From Desulfobacteraceae bacterium (lineage in GTDB: Bacteria; Desulfobacterota; Desulfobacteria; Desulfobacterales; RPRI01): a stretch of DNA of 35,146 nucleotides. The notes under the pieces are model-generated. The model had not been told where the DNA came from and searched no databases. It saw nothing but the letters and a program-made list of their open reading frames with translations. Shown here piece after piece: positions 25,951 to 34,938 of the stretch. The stretch is taken from positions 1 to 35,146 of the forward strand of contig RPRI01000042.1 of the NCBI GenBank assembly GCA_003818505.1, read 5' to 3'. How positions within the stretch are numbered: the stretch's first letter is position 1; the number at the start of each line of letters is the position of its first letter. The position numbers and the translations under genes are program-made.

Positions 25951-25984
25951 TTGACGCCTGGAATCCTTGAATCCTCGAACCCTC
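25951..25984 (+). repeat. Second four-unit 8-base tandem repeat
   Basis: Units TTGACGCC, TGGAATCC, TTGAATCC and TCGAACCC, then TC. Same unit, copy number and TC ending as the array at 1191-1224. It lies in the gap between the divergent GalT-like and menaquinone genes. Confidence 0.7.
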
Positions 25985-26036
25985 TTTTTTATATATCATG
26001 ATAACCCGTCGAAATAAACATAAAAGGTTATTTCCC

Positions 26037-26065
26037 TTGACACCCTGCAACTGCATCATTACGTT
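26037..26065 (+). promoter_or_regulatory. Possible promoter of the menaquinone cluster
   Basis: A perfect -35 hexamer TTGACA (26037-26042) is followed after 17 bases by TACGTT (26060-26065), a poor -10. It is about 40 bases before the first gene of the cluster. Weak evidence. Confidence 0.3.
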
Positions 26066-26105
26066 TGCTTGCTTTTAAAATAAAATTACATTAGATAACC
26101 AATTT

Positions 26106-27548
26106 ATGCCATATAAAAACATACAGCAGTTTATCAAAGAACTTGATACTTTGGGCGAATTGCACAGAATCAGCGCCGAAGTCGAACATGAACTGGAAAT
26201 TACCGAAATAGCAGACCGGGTTTCAAAATCATGCGGCCAGGCACTCCTTTTTGAAAGAGTCAGAGGATTCTCATATCCTCTTCTTATCAATGCTTTCGGA
26301 AGTTATAAACGCATGCAGCTTGCGCTTTCATGTAAATCATTTGACGAAATAGCCTCCCGGCTTGAGTCGAACATAAAGATGCGACCTCCCGAAGGGTTCA
26401 TGGATAAGATCAGGATGCTTTTTACTCTGAAGGAGATTTCCGGATTTATACCCAAAAAGGTAAAAACCGCCCCTTGCCAGGAAAGGATTTATACCGACGG
26501 CCCCCTTCTCGACAGGCTTCCGGTATTAAAATGCTGGCCGCATGACGGCGGTCCTTTTATTACTCTCCCGATCGTTATAACAAAAGATCCCGATACCGGA
26601 ATTCAGAATGCCGGTATGTACCGCATGCAGAAATATGACGATTCTTCGACCGGAATGCACTGGCAGTACAACAAGGACGGAACCCGCCATTTTGATAAAT
26701 ATAAAAACCGAGGGCAACGTATGGATGTTGCGGTTGCACTGGGAGGATCACCGGCAGTAACCTATGCCGCCAGCGCTCCGCTGCCGCCCGACATAGATGA
26801 ATTTATTTTTGCGGGCTTTATCGAATCACGCCCGGTTGAGATTGTAAAAGCAAAAACGGTCGATCTTTTTGTGCCGGCAGAGTCGGATTTTGTAATAGAA
26901 GGTTATGTAGACCCGGATGAAGAAAGAATGGAGGGGCCATTCGGAGATCATACCGGCTTCTATTCGGCAGCCAATATCTATCCCGTATTTCATGTAACTG
27001 CATTAACCTGCAGGAATGACGCCATATATCCGGCAACTGTCGTCGGCAAACCGCCTATGGAAGACTGTTACATGGCTAAGGCAACCGAAAGAATCTTTCT
27101 TCCCATGCTGAAATTTCTTATACCTGAAATAGTTGATATGGAGCTGCCAATCGAAGGGGTGTTTCACAACTGTGCGCTTATTTCAATAGACAAGAAATAT
27201 CCGGGGCAGGCAAAGAAAGTTATAAATGCGCTCTGGGGTCTCGGACAGATGGCATCTACAAAATTCATAGCGATATTTGACAAGGATATAAATCTGCGTG
27301 ATCCGGGCACAGTCGTTTGGAAACTCCTTAACAATGTCGATCCCAAAAGAGATCTGCTCATGTCGGAAGGCCCGCTCGATGCCCTTGATCATTCCGCACC
27401 GTATCCCAATTTCGGCGGGAAAATGGGTATAGATGCGACGAGAAAAACCCGCGAAGAAGGCATGGGAAGAGACTGGCCGGATGAAATAGTCATGTCGCGG
27501 GAAATCAAGGAAAAAGTGGCGAAACGCTGGAAAGAATATGGATTTTAA
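26106..27548 (+). CDS. mqnL: UbiD-family prenylated-FMN decarboxylase (MqnL type)
   Basis: A 480-residue UbiD-family enzyme that would remove the carboxyl group of the prenylated naphthoate in menaquinone synthesis by the futalosine route. Family motifs include SCGQALLFERV (about residues 42-52), KCWPHDGGPFITLP (about 138-151) and the prFMN/catalytic segment EERMEGPFGDHTGFYS (about 273-288), which holds the Glu residues of the E-R-E site. Because aromatic degraders use other UbiDs, the assignment to menaquinone rests on the neighbours: UbiA, UbiX and all mqn genes follow. It overlaps the next gene by 11 bases. No strong ribosome site is seen. Confidence 0.85.
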   Translation: MPYKNIQQFIKELDTLGELHRISAEVEHELEITEIADRVSKSCGQALLFERVRGFSYPLLINAFGSYKRMQLALSCKSFDEIASRLESNIKMRPPEGFMDKIRMLFTLKEISGFIPKKVKTAPCQERIYTDGPLLDRLPVLKCWPHDGGPFITLPIVITKDPDTGIQNAGMYRMQKYDDSSTGMHWQYNKDGTRHFDKYKNRGQRMDVAVALGGSPAVTYAASAPLPPDIDEFIFAGFIESRPVEIVKAKTVDLFVPAESDFVIEGYVDPDEERMEGPFGDHTGFYSAANIYPVFHVTALTCRNDAIYPATVVGKPPMEDCYMAKATERIFLPMLKFLIPEIVDMELPIEGVFHNCALISIDKKYPGQAKKVINALWGLGQMASTKFIAIFDKDINLRDPGTVVWKLLNNVDPKRDLLMSEGPLDALDHSAPYPNFGGKMGIDATRKTREEGMGRDWPDEIVMSREIKEKVAKRWKEYGF

Positions 27549-28377
27549 AAAATTTTCAAATCTTGTAATGATCGAGCAGACGTTATTTGCCCTTCCGTTT
27601 GCATATCTTGGAATTCTGTTTGCAGACGGGAAGAATATTTCAACATGGGTTTTAGTCACAATAGCCCTCGTTGCAGCACGTACAGCAGGCATGTCCTTTA
27701 ACAGAGTAATAGATGCCGACATAGACGCAAAGAATCCGAGAACAAAAGACAGGCTCATTCCAAGGGGCGAGGCAAAAAAGACCGAGGTGTGGATCATCGG
27801 GGTGATCTCTTCACTGGCTCTAATCGGATCATCATATCTACTTAACAGCCTCTGCTTTTACCTTTCATTCGCGGCGGTTTTCCTCTTATTTACATATTCA
27901 TTTTTCAAGAGGTTTTCTTCATCATCACATTTTTATTTGGGATTCGTTGAATCCGCCGCGCCTATAGGAGGCTATCTTGCAGTGACCGGTGAATTTTCTG
28001 TTGTTCCTTTTGTTCTTGGAGCCGCCATACTGCTCTGGATAGCCGGCCTCGATATTGTCTATGCTCTTCTGGATGTTAAATTCGACAGAAAAGAAGGCCT
28101 ATATTCGTTTCCCTCGGCATACGGTGTGAAAAAGGCTCTTGCCGCTTCAGGAATTTGTTATGTTTTATCATTCCTGGCGATGATTGCAGCAGGCATGATC
28201 ACAGGGAAAAGCATGCCATACTGGGCAGCTTTGACATGTGTTGCTTTCATCTTTATTTACCAGCAGAAGATTGCAAGAAGCAGGGATATCGGAGTTGCAT
28301 TAAATAAATTTTTCAAGGCAAATATATATGTCTCCCCTTTTCTTTTAACCGGTACCCTCATTGATTTTTTTTTGTAA
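27538..28377 (+). CDS. mqnP: UbiA-family prenyltransferase (MqnP type)
   Basis: A 279-residue integral membrane prenyltransferase with about eight to nine hydrophobic helices. First Asp-rich motif: NRVIDADIDAKNPRTKDR (about residues 55-72); second: LLDVKFDRKEGLYSFP (about 178-193), both binding prenyl diphosphate-Mg. In this cluster it should attach the polyprenyl chain to 1,4-dihydroxy-6-naphthoate. The ATG overlaps the end of the UbiD gene, suggesting coupled translation. Followed by a 168-base gap containing an AGGCTGTAGGC-type low-complexity run and the small inverted repeat CAGACT-GG-AGTCTG. Confidence 0.88.
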   Translation: MDFKKFSNLVMIEQTLFALPFAYLGILFADGKNISTWVLVTIALVAARTAGMSFNRVIDADIDAKNPRTKDRLIPRGEAKKTEVWIIGVISSLALIGSSYLLNSLCFYLSFAAVFLLFTYSFFKRFSSSSHFYLGFVESAAPIGGYLAVTGEFSVVPFVLGAAILLWIAGLDIVYALLDVKFDRKEGLYSFPSAYGVKKALAASGICYVLSFLAMIAAGMITGKSMPYWAALTCVAFIFIYQQKIARSRDIGVALNKFFKANIYVSPFLLTGTLIDFFL

Positions 28378-28545
28378 CTGCAGGTAGATAGGCTGTAGGC
28401 TTTTAGACTGTAAGAATACGCCATGCGAGACCAAACCAAACTCAGAGCGCCTTAATTCGATCAATGCGCGGCGACTAACAGCCTTCAGACTGGAGTCTGA
28501 TTGACCTGAAGAGTGACGAATAATAAACAGGAGTAATAAAGTAAT

Positions 28546-29169
28546 ATGATAGCAGTTGCGATAACAGGGGCAAGCGGTCCGATTATGGGAATACGACTTA
28601 TCGAAGAGCTTCTTGAAAACTGCGAAGAGGTTTATGCCGTTGTCTCAACTGCTGCCTGGCAGATTATTGAACACGAACTTTCTTTCAAAAAGAAAGGCTC
28701 TTTTCCCCTGACCGATCTTATTACAAACCGCGGGAAAACTGCAAATACGGGCTTATTGAAAGAGTTCGACGATAAGGATTTTTTTTCTCCACTTGCAAGC
28801 GGCTCAACACTTTTTGAAGCCATGGTCGTGATCCCCTGTTCAATGAAAACGCTTTCCGGAATAGCCCACGGCTATGCTGATTCTCTTATTACAAGAGCAT
28901 GCGATGTTGCAATCAAGGAAAAAAGGAAACTGATAATTGTACCCAGAGAAACACCTTTAAGCATAATACACATTGAGAACATGCATAAGCTTGCCCTTGC
29001 AGGCGCCATAATCCTGCCGCCTGTCTTAAGCTTTTACACTCTTCCAAAATCAACAGACGCTATGGTTGATTTCATAACTGGGAAAATCCTTAATCTGCTT
29101 GGGAAGAAAAATACTCTTTTTGAAAGCTGGGGTAATTCCCACTGCCCGGCAAAGGAAACAGAAGTGTAA
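28546..29169 (+). CDS. mqnM: UbiX-family flavin prenyltransferase (MqnM type)
   Basis: A 207-residue flavoprotein that makes prenylated FMN, the cofactor of the UbiD protein in the same cluster. The N-terminal FMN-binding motif is AVAITGASGPIMGIRLIEEL (about residues 3-22). VVIPCSMKTLSGIAHGYADS (about 101-120) and KRKLIIVPRETPLSIIHIENM (about 132-152) are hallmark segments. AGGAG lies about a dozen bases before the ATG, rather far. Confidence 0.92.
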   Translation: MIAVAITGASGPIMGIRLIEELLENCEEVYAVVSTAAWQIIEHELSFKKKGSFPLTDLITNRGKTANTGLLKEFDDKDFFSPLASGSTLFEAMVVIPCSMKTLSGIAHGYADSLITRACDVAIKEKRKLIIVPRETPLSIIHIENMHKLALAGAIILPPVLSFYTLPKSTDAMVDFITGKILNLLGKKNTLFESWGNSHCPAKETEV

Positions 29170-29196
29170 TAATTCATAGTTTCTTAGGATTTACCG

Positions 29197-30300
29197 ATGA
29201 ACATTTCAAATCTGCCCGATACAATAACAAATAAAAAACTGAAAAAGATTGCCGTAAAGGTCTTTGAGGAGATACCCGTATCAAAAGCAGACGCAGTATA
29301 TATGCTGTCAACAAACGATATTCTTGAGCTGGGAAAAATAAGCAATTTCATAAGGACAAAACTGCACGGGCATAAGGCATACTACGGCGTGAACATGAAT
29401 CTTAATTTTACGAATATATGCGAACTTCGCTGTCCCCTTTGCGCATTTTCCCGCGACGAAGGAGACAAAGATGCATTTCTGCTTTCCCTTGATGAAATAG
29501 GTAAACGGGTCAGGAAAGCTGTTGCCTCAGGTATAGACGAAGTGCACATAGTAGGGGGTCTTCACCCTGAGCTAAAAATCGATTATTTCGAAGAGATGAT
29601 ACGGCGGATAAAAAAAATCAAATCTGATCTTTTTATCGTTGCTTTTACAGCAGTTGAGATCGATTACTTCGCAAAAAAAAACAAAATCACAGTAAAGGAT
29701 ACGCTGAAAAGACTGACTGATGCCGGAGTCGGAGCAATGCCGGGCGGAGGCGCCGAAATATTTTCTCCCCGCATCAGAAACTTCATAGCGCCGACAAAAA
29801 TCCCGGGCAGAAGATGGCTTCAGATAATGAGAACCGCTCATGAAATGGGCCTTAAAACCAATGCGACCATGCTTTACAATCACAAAGAGGAGATCGTGGA
29901 CATAGCAGACCATCTTGCAAAGATAAGGAAGCTGCAGGATGAGACGGGCGGATTTAAAACTTTCGTACCGCTTCTGTTCCATGCAGCAAATACAAGAATT
30001 AAAGCAAAACGGGGAACGTCAACAGGATATGATGATATAAGGATATACGCTGCAAGCCGTATTTTTCTCCATAACGTTCCTCATTTGAAAGCCCTCTGGA
30101 TGTATCTTGGCGATAAAATGGCCCAGGTATTGCTGCGATTCGGGGTTGATGACTTTGCGGCAACCTATTACAATGAAAAAGTTGTTCATGCTGCCGGAGC
30201 AAAAACACCCGATTATGGATCCGAACCTTTCTTAAAAAGACTGATTGAAAATGCAGGCTTGAAACCTGTCCGGACAACGGCAAATTACTGGATACAATGA
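29197..30300 (+). CDS. mqnE: Aminodeoxyfutalosine synthase (radical SAM)
   Basis: A 367-residue radical SAM enzyme of the MqnE/MqnC/CofH group. The cluster motif is NICELRCPLCAFSRD (CxxxCxxC at about residues 72-79). IDEVHIVGGLHPEL (about 110-123), AMPGGGAEIFSPRIR (about 183-197) and TNATMLYNHKEE are typical of MqnE. It joins 3-(1-carboxyvinyl)oxybenzoate from MqnA to SAM-derived 5'-deoxyadenosyl to form aminodeoxyfutalosine. AGGA precedes the ATG. It begins 27 bases after ubiX/mqnM and is followed 16 bases later by mqnA. Confidence 0.93.
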   Translation: MNISNLPDTITNKKLKKIAVKVFEEIPVSKADAVYMLSTNDILELGKISNFIRTKLHGHKAYYGVNMNLNFTNICELRCPLCAFSRDEGDKDAFLLSLDEIGKRVRKAVASGIDEVHIVGGLHPELKIDYFEEMIRRIKKIKSDLFIVAFTAVEIDYFAKKNKITVKDTLKRLTDAGVGAMPGGGAEIFSPRIRNFIAPTKIPGRRWLQIMRTAHEMGLKTNATMLYNHKEEIVDIADHLAKIRKLQDETGGFKTFVPLLFHAANTRIKAKRGTSTGYDDIRIYAASRIFLHNVPHLKALWMYLGDKMAQVLLRFGVDDFAATYYNEKVVHAAGAKTPDYGSEPFLKRLIENAGLKPVRTTANYWIQ

Positions 30301-30316
30301 GGCCGGAGATTTTTTA

Positions 30317-31129
30317 ATGCAAGTCGGTTATATAGATTATTTAAACTGCTACCCTTTTTACTATCACATGTTTGAAAAGAAACCCTTAAATGGTATAAAT
30401 GTCATCCCCGGACTTCCTTCTGAACTCAACAGAATGATGAAAGCAAAGATGCTCGATTTAAGCCCCGTATCTTCCGCGACTTATGCCGACATAAAGGATG
30501 ACGTGCTCCTGCTCCCTGAATTCTGTCTAAGCTCGGTAGGATATGTTGGATCTGTCATCCTCTGCAGCAATTTTCCAATCGAAGACCTTAATAACAAAAA
30601 AATCGGCCTCTCAGGAGCGTCACACACATCAAGAGTGCTTCTTAAAATCCTGCTTGATAAATTTTACCGTATTGAACCCTGCTATCTGCAGGCAGGATCT
30701 CGTCCGGACTTAACCACCCACGACGCGGCGCTTCTTATAGGAAATGATGCCATGACAGACAGTATCAATAAATCACCATACAAATATGATCTGGGAGAAC
30801 TGTGGCTTAAAAAAACAGGTTTCCCTGTAGTTTTTGCCGTATTTGCCGCACGGGAAAATGTTATCAAAGAGAATTTGCCCGAGTTAAGGGCTGTAATAAA
30901 TTCATATGGATCATCCCTGAAATGCCTTGTTCAGGAAAAGGAAAGTGTAATAATCAAGGCTAAACAAAAGTATCCGGATATATCATATGATGTGAATTGC
31001 TATTATGATACATTACAGTTTGAATTTACAGATAATCTGAAAAATGCTCTCAAATATTATCTGTCTGCTGCTGAAGAACTTAATCTGTTAAATAAAGTGG
31101 AATCGCTGAATTTTATGGAGATTGAATAA
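30317..31129 (+). CDS. mqnA: Chorismate dehydratase
   Basis: A 270-residue MqnA of the periplasmic-binding-protein-like fold. The start VGYIDYLNCYPFYYHM and LDLSPVSSATYADI are diagnostic; IGLSGASHTSRVLLKILL and DAALLIGNDAM follow, as in other MqnA proteins. It dehydrates chorismate to 3-(1-carboxyvinyl)oxybenzoate, the first step of the futalosine pathway. It follows mqnE by 16 bases with GGAG upstream. Confidence 0.92.
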   Translation: MQVGYIDYLNCYPFYYHMFEKKPLNGINVIPGLPSELNRMMKAKMLDLSPVSSATYADIKDDVLLLPEFCLSSVGYVGSVILCSNFPIEDLNNKKIGLSGASHTSRVLLKILLDKFYRIEPCYLQAGSRPDLTTHDAALLIGNDAMTDSINKSPYKYDLGELWLKKTGFPVVFAVFAARENVIKENLPELRAVINSYGSSLKCLVQEKESVIIKAKQKYPDISYDVNCYYDTLQFEFTDNLKNALKYYLSAAEELNLLNKVESLNFMEIE

Positions 31130-31142
31130 CTATAACTTTTAG

Positions 31143-31256
31143 ACAGGATTAACAGGATAGGCAGGATCTTGCCGATCTCCAATAAGCGGGTGTATGTGTC
31201 AGGCCGCTCATCCGGAGCGGTCTGACAAAACAATCATGTTATCCTGTAAATTCTGT
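31143..31256 (+). repeat. Nested inverted repeat between mqnA and mqnC
   Basis: Outer arms ACAGGATTAACAGGAT (about 31143-31158) and ATCCTGTAAATTCTGT (31241-31256) are complementary at about 14 of 16 positions. Inside is a strong 12-bp stem GTCAGGCCGCTC-ATCCG-GAGCGGTCTGAC (31198-31226) with one G-U pair, followed by AAAACA. The inner hairpin could act as an intra-operon attenuator; the outer arms are of a common dispersed type. Confidence 0.65.
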
Positions 31257-31267
31257 TGGATAATTTA

Positions 31268-32353
31268 ATGAAACAATCATCATGCAAAAAACTTGAACAA
31301 AAAATATATTCCGGAAAGAGGATTTCTCCGGAGGATGCTCTTTCTCTTTTTTCATGGGATCTGATCGACCTGAGTGAAGCCGGAGACATGCGGCGGAAGC
31401 TTGTTTTTCCAAAAGAGGAGGTAGGATTTATAATTGACCGGATCATCAATTTTACCAATATCTGCGAAGCAGCCTGCAATTTCTGCGCTTATCATGCAAG
31501 AGCTAACCTGATTAAACCCTTCGAGCTCACACAGGATGAGATTTGTGCAAAGATTAATGAGCTTGTTTCAGCGGGCGGAACACAGGTGATGCTTCAGGGA
31601 GGTCTCCATCCGGATTACACCCTCTATACTTACGTCAGCATGGTAAGAAATGTAAAAAAGCGCTTTCCCCAGATATACCTTCATTCATTTTCTCCCAGCG
31701 AAATTGTTCACATGGCAAATAAAAGTTCTCTCTCCATTGATGAAACGATATTAAATCTTAAAAATGCGGGGCTTGATTCGGTGCCGGGAGCCTCTGATTT
31801 GCTGGTTGACAGGATACGCAAGAAAGTAAGTCCCCGAAAAATAGGAAAAGATCTCTGGTGCGAAGTAATCTATTCTTTACATCGCCATGGAATGAAATCT
31901 TCTGCAACCATGACATACGGCATGGGTGAAACGAATGAAGAAAAGATTGAACATCTGAAAGCAGTACGGGATGTTCAGGATAAAACCGGAATTTTAAGAG
32001 CCTTTATTCCATGGTCATTTTCTCCCGCACGCACCGGCCTTAAAGATATCGAACCGGCAACAGGAATTGATTATCTTAAAATTGTTGCGATCGCCCGGAT
32101 ATTTTTAGACAACATCACTTATATCCAGGCCGGGTGGCTTACCGAAGGTTTGAAACTTGCACAGCTTGCTCTCACCACTGGAGCAAACGACATGGGCGGA
32201 GTTCTAATGGAAGAGACTGTGGTAAAGGCAACCGGCATTGAAACAAAGGCGGGTATAGACGAATTCATTGATATCATAAAAAATGCCGGGAAAAAGCCTG
32301 TGCTCAGAGACTCGGGATACAAGGTTCTGAAAAAATATAAGAGCAGGAGTTGA
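31268..32353 (+). CDS. mqnC: Cyclic dehypoxanthinyl futalosine synthase (radical SAM)
   Basis: A 361-residue radical SAM enzyme from the ATG at 31268 (a TTG four codons earlier is less likely and lies at the repeat edge). Cluster motif: NICEAACNFCAYHAR (CxxxCxxC near residue 67). GGTQVMLQGGLHPDY, SFSPSEIVHMA, GLDSVPGASDLLVDRIR and MTYGMGETNEE are MqnC signatures. It cyclises dehypoxanthine futalosine. The stop overlaps the region just before the mqnD ribosome site, one base apart from its ATG. Confidence 0.92.
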   Translation: MKQSSCKKLEQKIYSGKRISPEDALSLFSWDLIDLSEAGDMRRKLVFPKEEVGFIIDRIINFTNICEAACNFCAYHARANLIKPFELTQDEICAKINELVSAGGTQVMLQGGLHPDYTLYTYVSMVRNVKKRFPQIYLHSFSPSEIVHMANKSSLSIDETILNLKNAGLDSVPGASDLLVDRIRKKVSPRKIGKDLWCEVIYSLHRHGMKSSATMTYGMGETNEEKIEHLKAVRDVQDKTGILRAFIPWSFSPARTGLKDIEPATGIDYLKIVAIARIFLDNITYIQAGWLTEGLKLAQLALTTGANDMGGVLMEETVVKATGIETKAGIDEFIDIIKNAGKKPVLRDSGYKVLKKYKSRS

Positions 32354-32354
32354 T

Positions 32355-33155
32355 ATGACAGATCTTTCAATTGCCTTTTCACCCTGCCCGAACGACACGT
32401 TCGTATTTCACGCAATGCTGCACAATTGCATCGATACGGGCAATCATGCTTTCTCCCCGCATATCGATGATGTCGAAGCCCTCAATCTTGCTGCATTCAA
32501 CAAAACATTTCAGATCACAAAGCTGTCTTTTTACGCATATCTAATGTTAAAAGAAAACTATGAGATTCTTGATTCCGGTTCGGCGCTCGGCTTCGGATGC
32601 GGACCTCTTCTCATAACCCGTAAGCACAAAATATTTTCCCCCGGCGCAAGGGTTGCAATTCCCGGGAAATACACAACCGCCCACCTTCTTCTGAAACTAT
32701 GGAACCCTGAAATAAGGAATATAGTCGTCACGAGGTTCGACAGAATACTTCCCGGAGTCCAAAGCGGCGAGTTCGATGCCGGTCTTATAATTCATGAAGG
32801 AAGATTTATTTATCCCGAATACGGCTGCGTGAAGGTTATAGATCTCGGTGAATGGTGGGAAAAGGAAACAAATCTTCCTATTCCGCTCGGAAGCATTGCA
32901 ATAAGAAAAGACCCCGAGACAATCATTCACAAAAAAGAGGTTGAACTGCTCATCAGGAATTCGGTAATTTATGCAAAAAATAACAGGAATGCTTCACGCT
33001 CTTTTGTGCTGCAGCATGCGCAGGAATTAAACGACAAAGTGATAGACGGCCATATAGATTTATATGTTAATGATTTTACCGTATCATTGGGCTTTAAAGG
33101 GCAAAAAGCGATTCAAACTCTTGAGGAGATGGCAAGGTGGAAAAAAATCCTTTAA
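32355..33155 (+). CDS. mqnD: 1,4-dihydroxy-6-naphthoate synthase
   Basis: A 266-residue MqnD, distantly related to MqnA in fold. The start LSIAFSPCPNDTFVFHAM is diagnostic, with DDVEALNLAAF, GFGCGPLLITR (about residues 75-85) and AGLIIHEGRF (about 139-148). It converts cyclic dehypoxanthine futalosine to 1,4-dihydroxy-6-naphthoate. AGGAG lies six bases upstream of the ATG, within the end of mqnC. It overlaps mqnB by 19 bases. Confidence 0.94.
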   Translation: MTDLSIAFSPCPNDTFVFHAMLHNCIDTGNHAFSPHIDDVEALNLAAFNKTFQITKLSFYAYLMLKENYEILDSGSALGFGCGPLLITRKHKIFSPGARVAIPGKYTTAHLLLKLWNPEIRNIVVTRFDRILPGVQSGEFDAGLIIHEGRFIYPEYGCVKVIDLGEWWEKETNLPIPLGSIAIRKDPETIIHKKEVELLIRNSVIYAKNNRNASRSFVLQHAQELNDKVIDGHIDLYVNDFTVSLGFKGQKAIQTLEEMARWKKIL

Positions 33156-33754
33156 TTTGTCTTGTAATGGCCACTCTGCTTGAGGCAAAGCCGTTTATCG
33201 GCGGACTGTCTATGATAAGGCTGGAGGAAAAACCATTCCCATTTTACAGAAATAAAAATAATATTCTCATCATATCAGGAATCGGCAAGGCAAATGCGGC
33301 AATGGCCTGCACATATTCCTGCCTCAAATTCAACCCTTTCTGTATCATAAACCTGGGTGCGGCTGGTGCTACAGGAGACAGATACACTCTTGGCGATCCA
33401 TTGCATGTCAAAAAGGCCTTTGAGTATGACAGGCCTCAGTTCAAATCAAAATTTCCCCACAGACACATTCCGGACATCCTTGAAGATTTTTCTTATGCAA
33501 AGATTGCAACCCTCGATCGGCCGATACTCGATCCAGCCGAAAGGCATAAAGTGTCAAAAACAGCGGATCTCATCGACATGGAATGCGCATCCGTCATTCA
33601 TGCCTGCAGAAAATTCAAGACCAAATGCTATATCTTTAAATTCGTAAGCGACACTCCGGAGCATACCAAGGATAACGATATAGTTGAAAACATAAAAAAT
33701 TACAGAAATACTTTTTTCAACTTTTTCCGGGAATCAGTACTTTCGCTACTGTAA
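33137..33754 (+). CDS. mqnB: Futalosine hydrolase-type nucleosidase
   Basis: A 205-residue nucleoside phosphorylase-family hydrolase that releases the base from futalosine. ISGIGKANAAMACTYSCL (about residues 47-64), INLGAAGATGDRYTLGDPL (about 74-92) and the ribose/catalytic segment LIDMECASVIHAC (about 145-157) are family marks. The GTG start at 33137 has GAGGAG eight bases before it and lies within mqnD, so translation is coupled. Since MqnE yields aminodeoxyfutalosine, either this enzyme accepts that substrate or a deaminase is encoded elsewhere. Confidence 0.87.
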   Translation: MEKNPLICLVMATLLEAKPFIGGLSMIRLEEKPFPFYRNKNNILIISGIGKANAAMACTYSCLKFNPFCIINLGAAGATGDRYTLGDPLHVKKAFEYDRPQFKSKFPHRHIPDILEDFSYAKIATLDRPILDPAERHKVSKTADLIDMECASVIHACRKFKTKCYIFKFVSDTPEHTKDNDIVENIKNYRNTFFNFFRESVLSLL

Positions 33755-33760
33755 ATCCTT

Positions 33761-33795
33761 CTTCCCTGCTCGCTGGAACTGATGAAGCAGGGAAG
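33761..33795 (+). terminator. Probable terminator of the menaquinone operon
   Basis: Perfect 10-bp inverted repeat CTTCCCTGCT ... AGCAGGGAAG with a 15-base loop, seven bases after the mqnB stop. The following TTGATAATATTTGTTT is only moderately T-rich. No other gene follows on this strand until the IS. Confidence 0.5.
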
Positions 33796-33979
33796 TTGAT
33801 AATATTTGTTTCGTTATTAACCGAATGATTAACAAAATTTGAAGATTTCACAAACAGCATGGTTGATGAAATATTTTAAGGATTTACGTTTAAAATGCAC
33901 AAACGTCTAATTTACCCCAATAGCGTCTCCAGCTTTCTATCTTTCATGTTGCCTAACAAGGAAGAATTTGCTTCTATTT

Positions 33980-34648
33980 TTATTTAAACAAGTCTTTAAT
34001 AGCAAGGATGTACTGACCAATAATATTTTCAATTTCGGGGTCATTTTCATGGAACATAATTCCTAGAATCATCTGTTTCTTATCCCGCCTGATATTTCTT
34101 ATTTTTCCCAAGATTGCATGTTCACCCTCTATCTGAGGAAATTGGCACATTAAGGTAGCCTGTTCATCTATCTGAACGAATGACAATTCTTTATCTTCAT
34201 CTCCTTTTATAGCCACACAACAACATCCCATCTCGTTTATATCAACAATGACCCCGTCTATTTTATCATTATTGATTTTTATTTTAATAGGAATAACACA
34301 ATCAATTCTTTCTCCAGAACGAAGATTATACTCTTCAATGACCTCTGGATATCCCACGAATAGTAGTTTTAAGGGTTCATAAAGACCATCAATAAGTTTA
34401 GATTTGAATCCAAAAGTAGAGCCTTTATATAAGTATCGGACAACAATTTTGCTTCCTATATACAATTTATGTCTGGCATAACCTAACAAAGCCATTGGGG
34501 CATTTATAATCAGATACTTGTCTGGTTCCATCCCAATTAAGGTGCTTATGTATTGAAAAGCGACTCCGTCAATCTGAATTTGCAATTGGGTACCAATCTC
34601 TATAGAAATACGTTTTCCTGTATTAAATTTAAAATCTTTAATCTTCAT
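33980..34648 (-). CDS. PilZ-domain c-di-GMP-binding protein
   Basis: A 222-residue protein with a YcgR-like N-terminal beta domain (residues 1-100) and a C-terminal PilZ domain (about 105-215). The c-di-GMP motif RxxxR is present as RSGER, and the second motif reads DINEMG, with Asn where DxSxxG has Ser. It probably senses c-di-GMP to tune motility or surface behaviour. No signal peptide. It has 290 bases of AT-rich non-coding sequence upstream and stands alone. Confidence 0.8.
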   Translation of the reverse strand: MKIKDFKFNTGKRISIEIGTQLQIQIDGVAFQYISTLIGMEPDKYLIINAPMALLGYARHKLYIGSKIVVRYLYKGSTFGFKSKLIDGLYEPLKLLFVGYPEVIEEYNLRSGERIDCVIPIKIKINNDKIDGVIVDINEMGCCCVAIKGDEDKELSFVQIDEQATLMCQFPQIEGEHAILGKIRNIRRDKKQMILGIMFHENDPEIENIIGQYILAIKDLFK

Positions 34649-34938
34649 ATTTTCCCTCTATGGTGCTATTTTCACTATTAGCCTATTCCTTCTCCGGCCA
34701 GTTATATGGACTGGTAATTAAGTTTAATCGCCATTTTATATAGGTTGCTTAATATCACTATTGTAATTTGAAATCTATAATAAAAATGATAAATGCCAAA
34801 CTAAAGATTTCAAGAAAGCAGATCAAATTTGGCAGAATGATGATTTATTCATTCTACAATAAAGAGAGGGTCGGGCAAAACTGGACAGGTGCATAAGTGA
34901 GAAAGCTGCTATATAATGAATCCCAGGAGGATCAAGAT

